From: Mya arenaria
Lineage: Eukaryota > Mollusca > Bivalvia > Myida > Myidae
Length of the DNA: 64,000 nucleotides
NCBI RefSeq assembly: GCF_026914265.1
Contig: NC_069125.1
Span: forward strand, 67,259,479-67,323,478
Direction of reading: 5' to 3'
The notes beneath the pieces were generated by a model, which saw nothing but the letters and a program-made list of their open reading frames with translations, was not told the DNA's origin and made no database searches. This document shows positions 1 through 9,524 of the stretch, one piece after another; position 1 is the first letter of the stretch; the number at the start of each line of letters is the position of its first letter. The position numbers were made by a program, and so were the translations under genes.

Positions 1-3
1 TAA

Positions 4-218
4 GGTACTTATTTAATAAAACAAGAAAGGATTTTTTTCAAGAAGGACATTTGCAGATACAAAGTCACACGGTGCTAGTTAATATGTTTTCATGAAAAAG
101 TTTAAACATTATAATAGGGTCATACAAGAATAAATTAAATCAGTAGGGTACTTATTTAATAAAACAAGAAAGGATTTTTTTCAAGAAGGACATTTGCAGA
201 TACAAAGTCACACGGTGC
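4..218. repeat. 72-bp direct repeat, 143 bp apart
   Basis: The 72 bases at 4-75 recur without visible change at 147-218, an offset of 143 bp. The copies cover an AT-rich stretch ending in CACACGGTGC. The identity suggests a recent local duplication. The left copy sits at the window edge, so the array may extend further left. Confidence 0.9.
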
Positions 219-265
219 AAGATTCCTCCTCGTATGCGACCGCGCACCCCGGTTTAGTGAGTGTA

Positions 266-853
266 GGATGATATCCACCCCGGATGATTGCCCCCCAGAC
301 ATTAGCCCCTAGGACCATATCCCCCCGGATGATAGCCCTCCCAGACAATAGCCCCCCCCAGACAATAGCCCCCTGCATATATATAAATGACTTTACATAT
401 ATGCACTCTTTTAAATTTGCATATTCATAAAACTCATAAAACATAAAAAATGCCATTTAGTGGTCCTTTTCTGGTTCTCTATACAGACTTGTGAATCAAG
501 TGTTCAGCGAACAAAACCTATAGTTACAGTTCAAACAGTTTGCAAATGTCCCTATTACCATCTAACAGAATTGTAGTGTTGAAGGGTGCAATGAAGGGTG
601 GCCAATGTTGTGGGAATTAGTGTTACAAGTTCGATTTTGACTTGTAAAAATAGTCCTCACAATTTCGAGTCATTGAGGTTTGAGAATATCATACAAATTT
701 GCTTAAATAAACTGGTTATAATATGCATTTTAATATTGGGGGGGGGATATCGGCCGTTTTTTCACTAAGACGGGGGGGGGGGGCTATCTTCCGGGAGGGC
801 TATGGTCCTAGGGGCTAATGTCTGGGGGGCAATCGTCCGGGGGGATATTATCC
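266..853. mobile_element. Inverted-repeat (foldback/MITE-like) element with C/G-run arms
   Basis: About 54 bp at 266-319 reappear inverted at 801-853 with few differences; the shared core includes CAGACATTAGCCCCTAGGAC. Inside each arm are further degenerate copies of the motif GATAGCCCCCC. The right inner arm has runs of 9 and about 14 G (roughly 740-783). No transposase is present. The reading frame across 208-456 gives GGIIRG-like repeats only because it translates the arm motif; it is not a gene. No target-site duplication was resolved. Confidence 0.7.
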
Positions 854-1650
854 GTACCTCCGGTTGAATAGTGCAGCTTTACCGAGCCCGAGCCACACTG
901 TCTTAGCGGCACGTGCATTTGACCAGCTTGTGGTATTAGCTGACATGACCGTGAGTCGCTGTTTAAGTGCAGATAAAGTTTTATCGTTCAAATGACTCAA
1001 GTCAAATTAAGATGTTAAAAGTTGGTTCTTTATTAATTTCCCTTTTACGTTTAATTGTCACGTCCGGCTATTGATATAATGTACCAATATTATTTAATAG
1101 AAGAAGAAGTACAAAGATCCTAGTTAATTCTCTAAGTGTTTCCATTACAAAGGGTCTTTTCCTGTATATGTCAAATTTGGGAGTAGTCGGTCCCTGCTAA
1201 AATTAAAATGAAATATGGAATCATTGTTGTGACTCGGAGACCTATGCATATCCCTGATTAGAAATAAGAGATGTCTAGTTGGTTTGGTTTTGGTTATTTT
1301 AAATGCAAAACAGGCATGGCCTTTTGAAGCACACACTAGTTAACTATAAATGTCAATATATGAGCATACTTTCTTAACATGCACTAGTTCACAAAGCCAA
1401 AAGTAACGCCGAATCATTGATATCCTCATTAACATTGTTATTATTTATGGCCTTTCTCAACAAAATGTTTGCATTGGTGGGCCGCTCATGAAAAAAACCC
1501 CTGCCGTAATCAAAATTTTACCAAATAAGCTAAATCAGTAAAATCTTTTTTTCTTACTCCTATTTGTATTCCTATAAACAGCTGAAATAAAAAACAATTA
1601 TATACTATTGTATTATAGTAAATATATATTATTATAATCATAGTAAAAAC

Positions 1651-1735
1651 GCAGCAGCTAGCTGCCAGCAACACAGCAGCTAGCTGCTGTTGCTGCTAGC
1701 AGCTTGCTGCTATGCTGCTGTGCTGCTAACTTCAC
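1651..1735. repeat. GCTGCT-rich imperfect palindrome
   Basis: This stretch is built from CAGCAGCTAGCTGCTG-type words and can fold on itself, for example CAGCAACACAGCAGCT against AGCTGCTGTTGCTG. It lies in a gene-free region (854-1890) where I see no exon or named element. Confidence 0.6.
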
Positions 1736-1939
1736 TCACATTGTAAATTATGCTGCAAGAGTTACCTGCTTATGCACAAAGCATCAGAATTTTGCCTTGA
1801 AATTACAGTGCCTCAAGATATGCGGCGTAACGACCAACACTAGCCCAGATAGCTTTTAAGAATATACTACAACACCTGAAGTAACAAGTAAAATCAGGTC
1901 GATCGTATCTGAAGAAAGTGTACAGTTTAAAGAGTAGAA

Positions 1940-3268
1940 GCGAGTGAAATATGAAGATGGAAAGGAAAGCAGAGAAGAAAGTTGCTGGAGGTTACAAAAG
2001 GCACACAGGAGTTTGCAGAAGAAATGTCAATTGAATTTGAAGATTTCAAAAGTCACACAAGCAGAGGTAAAAAGCAATATCAGTTATTTAAACAAATGAA
2101 AGACAGCCTTCAAGAAAATTAAGACCATGTTTGTGTCCAGACGGACTTTGCTGAAAATCACAGCATGAAAGAGATGGAAGAAAAACAAAGTGCGTACTGG
2201 AATCTCGAGTCAGTTACGCTTTGAAAATCCAGTGGTTATGTATTTCAATAAAAATAGCACCGTAGATCACAAAAGCATGGCAGTAGTGTCAGAAGAACTC
2301 AACCACAACTCATCAATAGTTCAGACGATAATTGAAAAGATCATACCGCGGGTGAAAGCAACATTCCCAAATGTGAAATTTATGCATAACTGGACAGACT
2401 CCCCAACGTCCCAGTATTGTAATAAATCTATGTTTGAAGAAGTCGCTCAGCACCTTAACATGTGCGGCATTCAGGCGAATTGGCATTTTTTTGAGGCAGG
2501 TCAAGGGAAGGGTACTTGTGATGGAATTGGGGGTGCTGTGAAGAGGTCAGATACTGCAATTAAGACTGGAAATGTCAATACCACCTGGGGAAAGGACTTT
2601 TATGAGTGGGGCTCAAAGAAAGACAGCAAAATTGTGTATGACGGAAAAATATGACGAATCTCGCAAAAAGAATACGATACGACCGAAACTGTTGAATCCT
2701 ATTAAGGGCACACTTTAGCTACATGCTGTTGTTGGAGTGAATGAAAATGAGGTTATGGTGAGAGATAAAACCTGTGTTTGTAGCAAATGCTTTACTGATA
2801 AGGAATTCGTATGGACAGAAAGTAATAACTGTGGTTGACAAAAGAATAGTCTGAACAAAGTCTGTCCTTGAGGTCGAAAGGAGTGAAGAGAAAAGACTGA
2901 TAAAGAAACCGAGAATACAGAAAAAGCTGAGAATACTGAAAACACAGTAAGCAAGACAAAAAAGCATCAGACGATGGAAACCAACAGGACGGGGAACCAG
3001 ATAAGACGACAATCACATCAGAAAACACATAGAATAGTATTAATGTTGATGACAATAGAACAGGAGAGTTCGTAGCGGCAATGTATGACAACGAGGCATA
3101 TGTTTGCAAGGTCACTGATATTGACGAGGGGTTATTTGAAGTATCACTCTTGGAGAAGGGTCTAAAGTGAAGGATTGGTTGAAATGGCATAAAGAGCACA
3201 ATAAATTGTGGGTAGAACCCACTGATATACTGTGTAGAGTTGAAGAGCCGTCGTCTGCCGGCAGATGA
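1940..3268 (+). pseudogene. Broken transposase-like gene of a multicopy invertebrate family
   Basis: The longest open part is 2190-2654. Pieces in order resemble a protein family I recall from cnidarians, arthropods and molluscs: a VQTDFAEN block near 2140, MHNWTDSPTSQY near 2380, WHFFEAGQGKGTCDGIGG near 2480, and a tail near 3070-3240 with AAMYDNEAYVCKV and LWVEPTDILC. The spaced acidic residues suggest a DDE/RNase-H-like nuclease core and the tail a small tudor-like domain; both are inference. The reading frame is broken in several places and there are no introns, so it is a dead copy. I cannot name the element family or find its ends. Confidence 0.6.
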
Positions 3269-4567
3269 ATGCGATTCTTCAATTTTTCTTTAACGTGACA
3301 ATTATTAGCCTTTCAAATAGAGCGTGTTTAGTTACTGTTCTACCTTCTTGATCATCAGACATCTGCAAGAGCCAAGCAATGCTTTAGCAATGTTGTAAAA
3401 ACATTTGTGTTCTCCAATTTGTTATTTTCAAGTTAGATTTGCAATGATGTTAATGTGTACGTATTTTATGTGACAGATATCTAAAGTATATAAAACGATC
3501 ATATCTCTGAGCAAGAGATGAGTATATGGCAATTGTTTCAAGTTTACGTTTTATTTTTAATGTACAAATGTGACAAAAAGCATTTATGGTGAAAGTCTTA
3601 TTCAGTTTACAATTGGATGATTCTTGTATTTTACGAGACACTGATGGTGCCTGTCAAAATGCATATATCTATTGATTTTTTATCCGTAGATATAAGGTAT
3701 ATTATTTAAGTACAAAAAGTTATATTATTTAAGTACAAATACTAATGAAGACAAAAATTCTTATGTGTTAAAATATCATTGTATACAATTCATCCATTTT
3801 ATAAGAAAATCATTCGTTTTAATGACGGTTATGTGAATACAGACTGCATTTTTGTTCAAATAGTTAATGTTGACCTGTTAATAAACGTTGATTTATGCTT
3901 TATGTATCTGCTCATCATATCAGTCTTTAAATGCATTGTAATGAAAAGTAACGTAAAATACACAAGCTCTTACATATGGTCAATATTACAAATGATACAG
4001 AAAAAATATACTTAGTAACCCATCGAGCGTGCCCATAAATGGAAAACGTACCAAGAGATATTGTACTTTCTTTTAAGGATGATATTTATCGAGAGTGTAA
4101 ATGTCAGAATTTCAGAATTCCTGCCATCCGTATTGGCCGAAATTTGAAAATGAGTGATTGTTTGTTGCAACAAATGAGTTGATAGGTTATATTTGGTAAA
4201 AATTGCTTTACTGTGGTGAAAAAAGTGCGTTTCTAGTTTTGAAAAAAATGTTCTAAAATTTCATCAAATATAGAGCTGATTTTCATTTGCAATTCATAAA
4301 AGTTCATATAATTAAATAAGCAAGATTGTACTATACTATGAAGAAAACCGTACAATAACAAAGCACTCGGATTAAATGATGAATATAATTTATATGCTTT
4401 TATTTCCAGGTCACAAGCTCATTGTTATTTTTATTTTTTTTAATATCATCGTTTACGTATGTCTGTTATTCATATCGGAAATAGCTCAATGAGCTAAGGT
4501 TTCTTCACCCCGACTTTAAATAATGATTCTTGTATCTTGTATCTTGTATCTTGAGTGCATCTTTAAA
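3269..4567. other. Gene-free AT-rich stretch
   Basis: I see no supported gene, RNA or element here. Short open frames such as 3779-4015 have no recognisable domain and sit in low-complexity AT-rich DNA. A short TTGTATC(T) triplication occurs at about 4528-4552. Confidence 0.5.
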
Positions 4568-4742
4568 TACAGTCAAACCCCGTTGACTCGAAGTCGCTTG
4601 ACTCGAGTTGTTGGCTTGAACTGCATGTGAAGGACCGAACACTTTATACTGAAGGTAAGCATTTCCGCTTGGCTTGAATTTTCCGAGGCTAGAACTATTC
4701 ACACCTGTTCCTTAGAGTTCGAGCCAACGGGGTTCAACTGTA
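4568..4742. mobile_element. MITE with CAGT termini and TA target site (pogo/Tigger-like)
   Basis: The 171-bp element at 4570-4740 starts CAGTCAAACCCCGTTGACTC and its far end, read on the other strand, starts CAGTTGAACCCCGTTGGCTC, so the terminal inverted repeats match at about 20 of 23 positions. It is flanked by TA on both sides. CAGT ends plus TA duplication fit non-autonomous Tc1/mariner-superfamily elements of the pogo/Tigger branch. It encodes nothing. Confidence 0.8.
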
Positions 4743-4827
4743 GTATCAGAAATCAGCAAATTTATTACAAGTACTGTACAAGAAGGATAGTTAAAATAAA
4801 ATGAAGATTCGTTTTGCCACTTGAGTA

Positions 4828-5189
4828 TTAAAGCTGCACTCTCACAGATTGAACGTTTTGACAACTTTTTTATTTTTTGTCTTGGATTGAGCCAAGTTTT
4901 GCGAAAATACATGGAGACCAGTTATATAAGACTGTTGACAAAAATTAGATCGCAGATTTTTATTTTTAAGTTCAAAAATTGATGTTTCATGCATTTTTCT
5001 TAAACCGTTCGTAACGGTTTAAGCCATAAAAAAATAATTTTCGAACGGAAATATGAAAATCTACGATCTGATTTTTTATCAGCAATTTTATTTATTGGTT
5101 TGTAGATATTTACGCAAAAATTGCTCTTTCCAAGACAAAAACTAAAAAAAAGTTGAAAAAATGGTATATCTGTGAGAGTGCAGCTTTAA
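4828..5189. mobile_element. MITE with AAGCTGCACTCTCACAGAT ends, copy 1
   Basis: Terminal inverted repeats of about 20 bp (AAAGCTGCACTCTCACAGAT) bound a 362-bp AT-rich interior with internal inverted motifs around AAACCGTT/AACGGTTT. Both ends sit at TTAA, which could be a piggyBac-type target or a TA target with palindromic ends. A second copy of almost the same length lies at 18479-18839. Non-coding. Confidence 0.85.
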
Positions 5190-5634
5190 CCGCTTTCCTA
5201 TATTACAAAAAAAACAAAACACCTCTGACATATCGGCATTGGTCCAGATGCCACCCCTACTACCACCTCCCGAGATATTTCTAAGTAATCACGTCCTGAC
5301 CGTCTTCACAGATGGCCGTTCAACCATGTCGGTCTAACTCTGCTATCGATCTAGGTAAACATAGATCACAATACGGGCTGCTGTCAATCGCCTCCCCTAA
5401 AATACATGTCTAACAATGTCCGAAAAGAGTTTTGTGATTATGAGGATGTAGCCACTAATTGTTTCTTGATCGGAATTGTAGATTCTTTCCATTTCACTGC
5501 AAGAGATTTCTGCAATACAAGTTATTGCTACCATCAAACGCAAAATCAAGATTATCTGGTACGATTGTACATGGAAGGAATAAATGAATACTCGTCTTTC
5601 AATATGGCGTACGCATGTCAGTGCAAGCAAGCAG
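5190..5634. other. Upstream region of the first Kazal unit
   Basis: A signal-peptide exon for the Kazal unit at 5635-5788 would be expected here or further left, but I found none with the required phase-1 donor. The open frame from 5406 runs into the Kazal exon without a convincing start and is probably intron read-through. Confidence 0.4.
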
Positions 5635-5788
5635 ACCTTACTTCCGGCGAGACTTCGACTGCGACACCTTTGCTCGGGCGGCAGGCGGACTGTCCCAGGA
5701 CATGGCCGCTCTATATCTATGAGATCTGTGGCACGGACGGAATGACATACACGAGCAACTCCTATTTCATAAGGTCAGAGCTTTGCAT
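5635..5788 (+). CDS. Kazal-like domain exon lacking Cys II and Cys IV (partial gene or relic)
   Basis: The exon runs from an acceptor ending GCAG to a donor GTAAAC and has the same start and end phases as exon 2 of the Kazal gene at 6416-7257. Its product carries YEICGTDGMTYTSN, the Kazal core. Aligned without gaps to that neighbour, Cys I, III and V are kept, but Cys II is Trp and Cys IV is Tyr. In Kazal domains Cys II pairs with Cys IV, so one whole disulfide is gone. The inferred P1 residue is Leu (WPLY). I found neither a signal-peptide exon to the left nor a third exon with Cys VI in 5789-6415. It may be a decaying tandem duplicate or a gene with unrecognised outer exons. Confidence 0.6.
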
Positions 5789-6415
5789 GTAAACATTCAG
5801 CAGTATACATGAGAATGTTGTGCGTATACTTGCATGGTGACTCGGTTTAATACAGAAATACTGCGCAAAAACATTTCGTAAGGTAAAATCTTTTATGAAA
5901 CATGTATATTTGAAACGTAATCTTTGTGATAAGATATTGAATTCAGCGACTTACTGTATGTAGTCGACATATTTGTATATACCTGGACACGTACACTATA
6001 ATTCAAGTATTTCAATGTGAACATAAACAATAACTTATTAGATAGTGTTCACAGTTCGATGACAAAGCTTTCCTTTAAAACATATTTTTAAATTATTATT
6101 TAAAATACTATACTTATATGTTATGTTAGCTGTATTCATATAAACCGTATACAACCTTTAAACTTTGGGCTACTTCGAAAGATTGGGGCGACAACCTTAC
6201 TGCTTTGATAAGCGAATAGTCTAAAAGAAGTCTTAAAGTGCAATTCGCTGGTCAGCATTTTGGACAGGCAGCTGTTGACTAAAGTCATGCCCTTAACTAT
6301 GCCTTCGACGTCTCCTCAGACCTGATAAGGATTTCTTTATCAGGACATGCCGAAGTCCAAAAAGGGAAACATTTGAAACTAGTCCGCTTTAGTTGAGACA
6401 TCATACTGAAAGAAA

Positions 6416-7257
6416 ATGAAAGCTGTTTTTCTGTTGTGTGCGGTATTTGTAGGTAAGCTACAACATTTCAATACAATTCTTCATATGGTTTCAATCACGG
6501 TGGTAAAGACACGTTCAAATAATTCGAAGTACTTGATATGTATAATCATTTACTTTAAAAACACTGAAATAGCTGTGAATAGACTGTTGACCGAAATATT
6601 TCCACGTGTATGGCCATGATCAACAATATCCCTCAATGTCTAAATGTCAGGTGTTATATCAGATAAAGATATCAAACTTACAAGGCACCAGGACTCGATT
6701 TCATACATATGTCTTAAGTTTTGACACCTTGTGACCGTCCATCTTGTTTGCAGCTGCGCATTGCGCTGTGTTCCCGGAGCGTCGTCAGGTGTCCGGCTGT
6801 AACTCCTTCTGCCCCATGTACATCATCGAGTTTTGTGGCTCTGACGGCAAGACATACAACAGCAACCCGTGCTTCGAGAAATCCAGGCTTTGCAAGTCAG
6901 TAGTTCACACATATTGAATGTTCACACATTTTTTTTTTTAATTATGAGCGCAAACTGCGGTGACGAAATAATACAAGTCAACCTCTTCTACGAAAATATG
7001 TCAAGTATGAATTTAATTTCATACACAATAAAAAATATTCAGTAAAGGCTTAATTGCCAAGTATTAAACACCGATACAACTTCATTCAAAATACAAGCTC
7101 GGTCAATCACTATAAAGCTATGAATCTTTTAAACTATTTCAGCGAGGGGTCGAACAGTTTCGAGGACTTCAAAAGCCTGCACTTCGGTGCCTGTAACGGA
7201 GGTGAAAATCTCGAGCCACCCCAAACCACCGAGGCTCCAACCACCAGCACCGCCTAG
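6416..7257 (+). CDS. Secreted single-domain Kazal serine protease inhibitor
   Basis: Three exons fit in phase: 6416-6452, 6754-6895, 7143-7257, giving 97 residues. Exon 1 encodes a signal peptide (MKAVFLLCAVFVAAHC). Residues 26 to about 77 form a classical Kazal domain with six cysteines: GCNSFC, PMYIIEFC, GSDGKTYNSNPC, FEKSRLC and LHFGAC. Kazal domains block serine proteases by inserting the P1 residue, two after Cys II, into the S1 pocket; here P1 is Met and P1' is Tyr, which predicts elastase- or chymotrypsin-like targets rather than trypsin. The C-terminus is a short Thr/Pro-rich tail (TTEAPTTSTA), possibly O-glycosylated. A poly(A) signal AATAAA is at 7284-7289. The related exon at 5635-5788 indicates tandem duplication. 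The fold call is firm; the target is inferred. Confidence 0.88.
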
Positions 7258-7283
7258 AACCATGTCGTGTCAATATGGGGAGA

Positions 7284-7289
7284 AATAAA
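7284..7289 (+). promoter_or_regulatory. Poly(A) signal of the Kazal gene
   Basis: AATAAA lies 27 bp after the stop codon of the Kazal inhibitor gene. Confidence 0.7.
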
Positions 7290-8289
7290 ATACAAAAACA
7301 AACCGAGTTCGTCCCATTCCCTTTGTTTTGGCGCATATGCTATGGTATCTAGAGCAGCTTGTGGTCAAACTGTACTCGTTGAAAACATCAGCAGTCACTG
7401 TATTTTAACTAGTTACTATGACATATATGCATCAGTAAACTGATAACGTCAAAGAATGGCTTGACATTTACAGAGAGTCCATTTTTTCTGCTTTCCCCTG
7501 AACGACGTTAACGACTACCAGTGTTTCGGTGTCACGGGTTCAACTACGGGCCATGTTAAAGCAGCAGCATCATCAGCAGCAGCACAACCACCACCACCCC
7601 AATGTCGCCACGGCTAATAATATGTTCAATATTGTGATATAACGTATATATTTCTCAAGATAAAAGTCATGCTTTTCAGGCACATGGGTACGTTGAGATA
7701 ATCATAGTACTTAAATTTAAAATATAATTACTTCAGTTATCATTCTAGGAAAAATAAAAAGCACTTGTTTTACAGGTTTAATTTGTCAAAATGCATACGT
7801 ATGTTTAATAGTATTATTTAATCATGCACATCATCATGGAATATAAAAGCAATAAGCAGTTTGTACTAAATTTTAAAAATCGATTTAAATCCCGAGGTGT
7901 ACAACCGAAAATTTAGAATTAAACAAACACTGGCATGATTGATTTAAGTTATTTTAAAACTAATTAAGACAAAATTGAGACAATATAGCATGTAATGAAT
8001 ACGCCGTCACAAAACAAAGCGAAAAAATAAATGAGCCGTACGGAGTGGTAGCTGAAAGTGTCAAGTACATGTAAAAGTGAATAAATGCCAGTGAACAATC
8101 AATCCAGCGATCAAGCCAATTACTGATTCGCGGAAAAAAGAATTTTAACTATATGTGCCCATGCTTCTTGTTTACGTACACAGATACAGTTTAAGAACCA
8201 ATATATTTTATATTGTGAAATGGAAGTAATTCTGACGTAAAACAAACAAAAAGGTCAAGGAAAGAAACAAAACCATTGGCGGACTGGTC
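7290..8289. other. Intergenic, no feature recognised
   Basis: AT-rich spacer between the Kazal gene and the TMEM272-like gene. A short CAGCAG/CACCAC stretch occurs near 7560-7600. The promoter of the TMEM272-like gene should lie at its right end. Confidence 0.5.
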
Positions 8290-9427
8290 ATGGGTAAAAG
8301 TGCGGTGAGGGCGTCTAGATGGGGACCCCCAGAAGTGCCGAAGGAGCCGACGGACGGGCTGCGGTGGTACGAGATGCTTTTCTGCTGTTGCAAGTGCCGG
8401 GCAGCCTGCAAGTCATGTGGTAGGCTAGGAAATATCCAATTGAATCCCGGTAACGGGGGTCTTTCATAAACAAATAATGTCAGCATCCTTGTTAATATAT
8501 TTGCGGTTGTTTGCCACGTCGTAACTCGGTTTATAATATTATCATTTTAAATTATTGCGCCTTGTTCTGGGCGTGGTGATTCCGATTGGGATACGTTTTT
8601 GTTTCAGTGTGTACCACCGTGATCTACTTTGTTCCAATCATTGTGTTGATCGCGCTGGCAACTTGCAATATAACCTTTGGTAAGAATCATACATATATTT
8701 ATATATTTTGCAAACCATTTAACCTCATTTGCTTTAACTCCACGATGTTGACTACCATATCTATTTTGTAATGTATGTTGGGCGATATTCAGGGGTGCTC
8801 TGGTGGGAAAAGTGCAGCTATCAGCCTTGGGTGCCGCGGTGGATGGTGGTGAGCGCCGTGACGCCGTTCCTGTTGCTTCCGTTCATTAAGGCAGTGAAGG
8901 AGAGCTACCATGGTCTCACGTGCTGGAGGGCCATCTCCCTGACGCTATACCTCGCCTACCTCGCGTGGATTATCATAGGTCATAGACTCCAAAATCATAT
9001 AGATTTATAGTTACATAGGAAAATAAAACTATTTTTATTTAGTCTGCAAATCACAAATAGTTATAAGAAAGTTCTACTGCTATCCTTTTTAAGAATAAGT
9101 AAGTTAATAGGTGCACAAGAAACAACATACATGTATGATGTTTCTTAAGGGGTTATAAAAGTGTTAAACCTCAACGATGTGTTTATTCGTCTAGGTAGCA
9201 TCTGGAACTTTGACGCGTATCGGTTTTCAACGTCAGATACGTGCAACAACGTGCTGGTGACGTACGCTCTGGTGCTCACGTGCGTTCACTGGCTGTTTTT
9301 CCTGCTAGCGACCATTCCCCAGGTGTACCTGCTCACACTGATCTGCTGCTGCTGTGAGGAGAACGCCATCAGGCCTCTCAAAGATGATGTCATCGATGTT
9401 GGTGATGATGCCGAAAAAGTTTTATAA
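8290..9427 (+). CDS. TMEM272-like four-helix membrane protein
   Basis: Four exons join in phase: 8290-8419, 8608-8679, 8793-8978, 9195-9427, for 206 residues. The cytosolic N-terminus has a Cys-rich patch (LFCCCKCRAACKSC), likely palmitoylated. Four hydrophobic segments follow: VCTTVIYFVPIIVLIALA, a segment after WEKCSYQPWVPRW, one in SLTLYLAYLAWIIIG, and a long one through TYALVLTCVHWLFFLLA. The C-x-x-QPW-P motif after helix 1 and the WIIIGSIWNF motif match what I recall of the poorly characterised TMEM272 family. A second Cys cluster (ICCCC) ends helix 4, and the tail is acidic (DDVIDVGDDAEKVL). The start was chosen because it gives the only open exon joining the downstream phase. Function unknown; the minisatellite starts about 100 bp after the stop. 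Confidence 0.8.
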
Positions 9428-9524
9428 ATCGTGCGTTTGTTTAAATTGACTTTTATATTATTAAAAATACATTTGTTTATGTGTTACAGTAATATGTTTG
9501 TAATTGTAGCATTATCATATATGT

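Noticed and set aside
208-456. 82-codon minus frame with GGIIRG repeats resembling pentapeptide repeats
   Set aside because: It overlaps the inverted-repeat arm and the apparent protein repeat comes from the DNA motif.
2715-3199. Three overlapping minus-strand frames rich in Phe/Ser/Leu
   Set aside because: Antisense shadows of the transposase-like pseudogene.
6190-6300. Third exon of the first Kazal unit (a possible F-x-x-G-x-C ending near 6262-6275)
   Set aside because: The match is too short and no clear acceptor or phase supports it.
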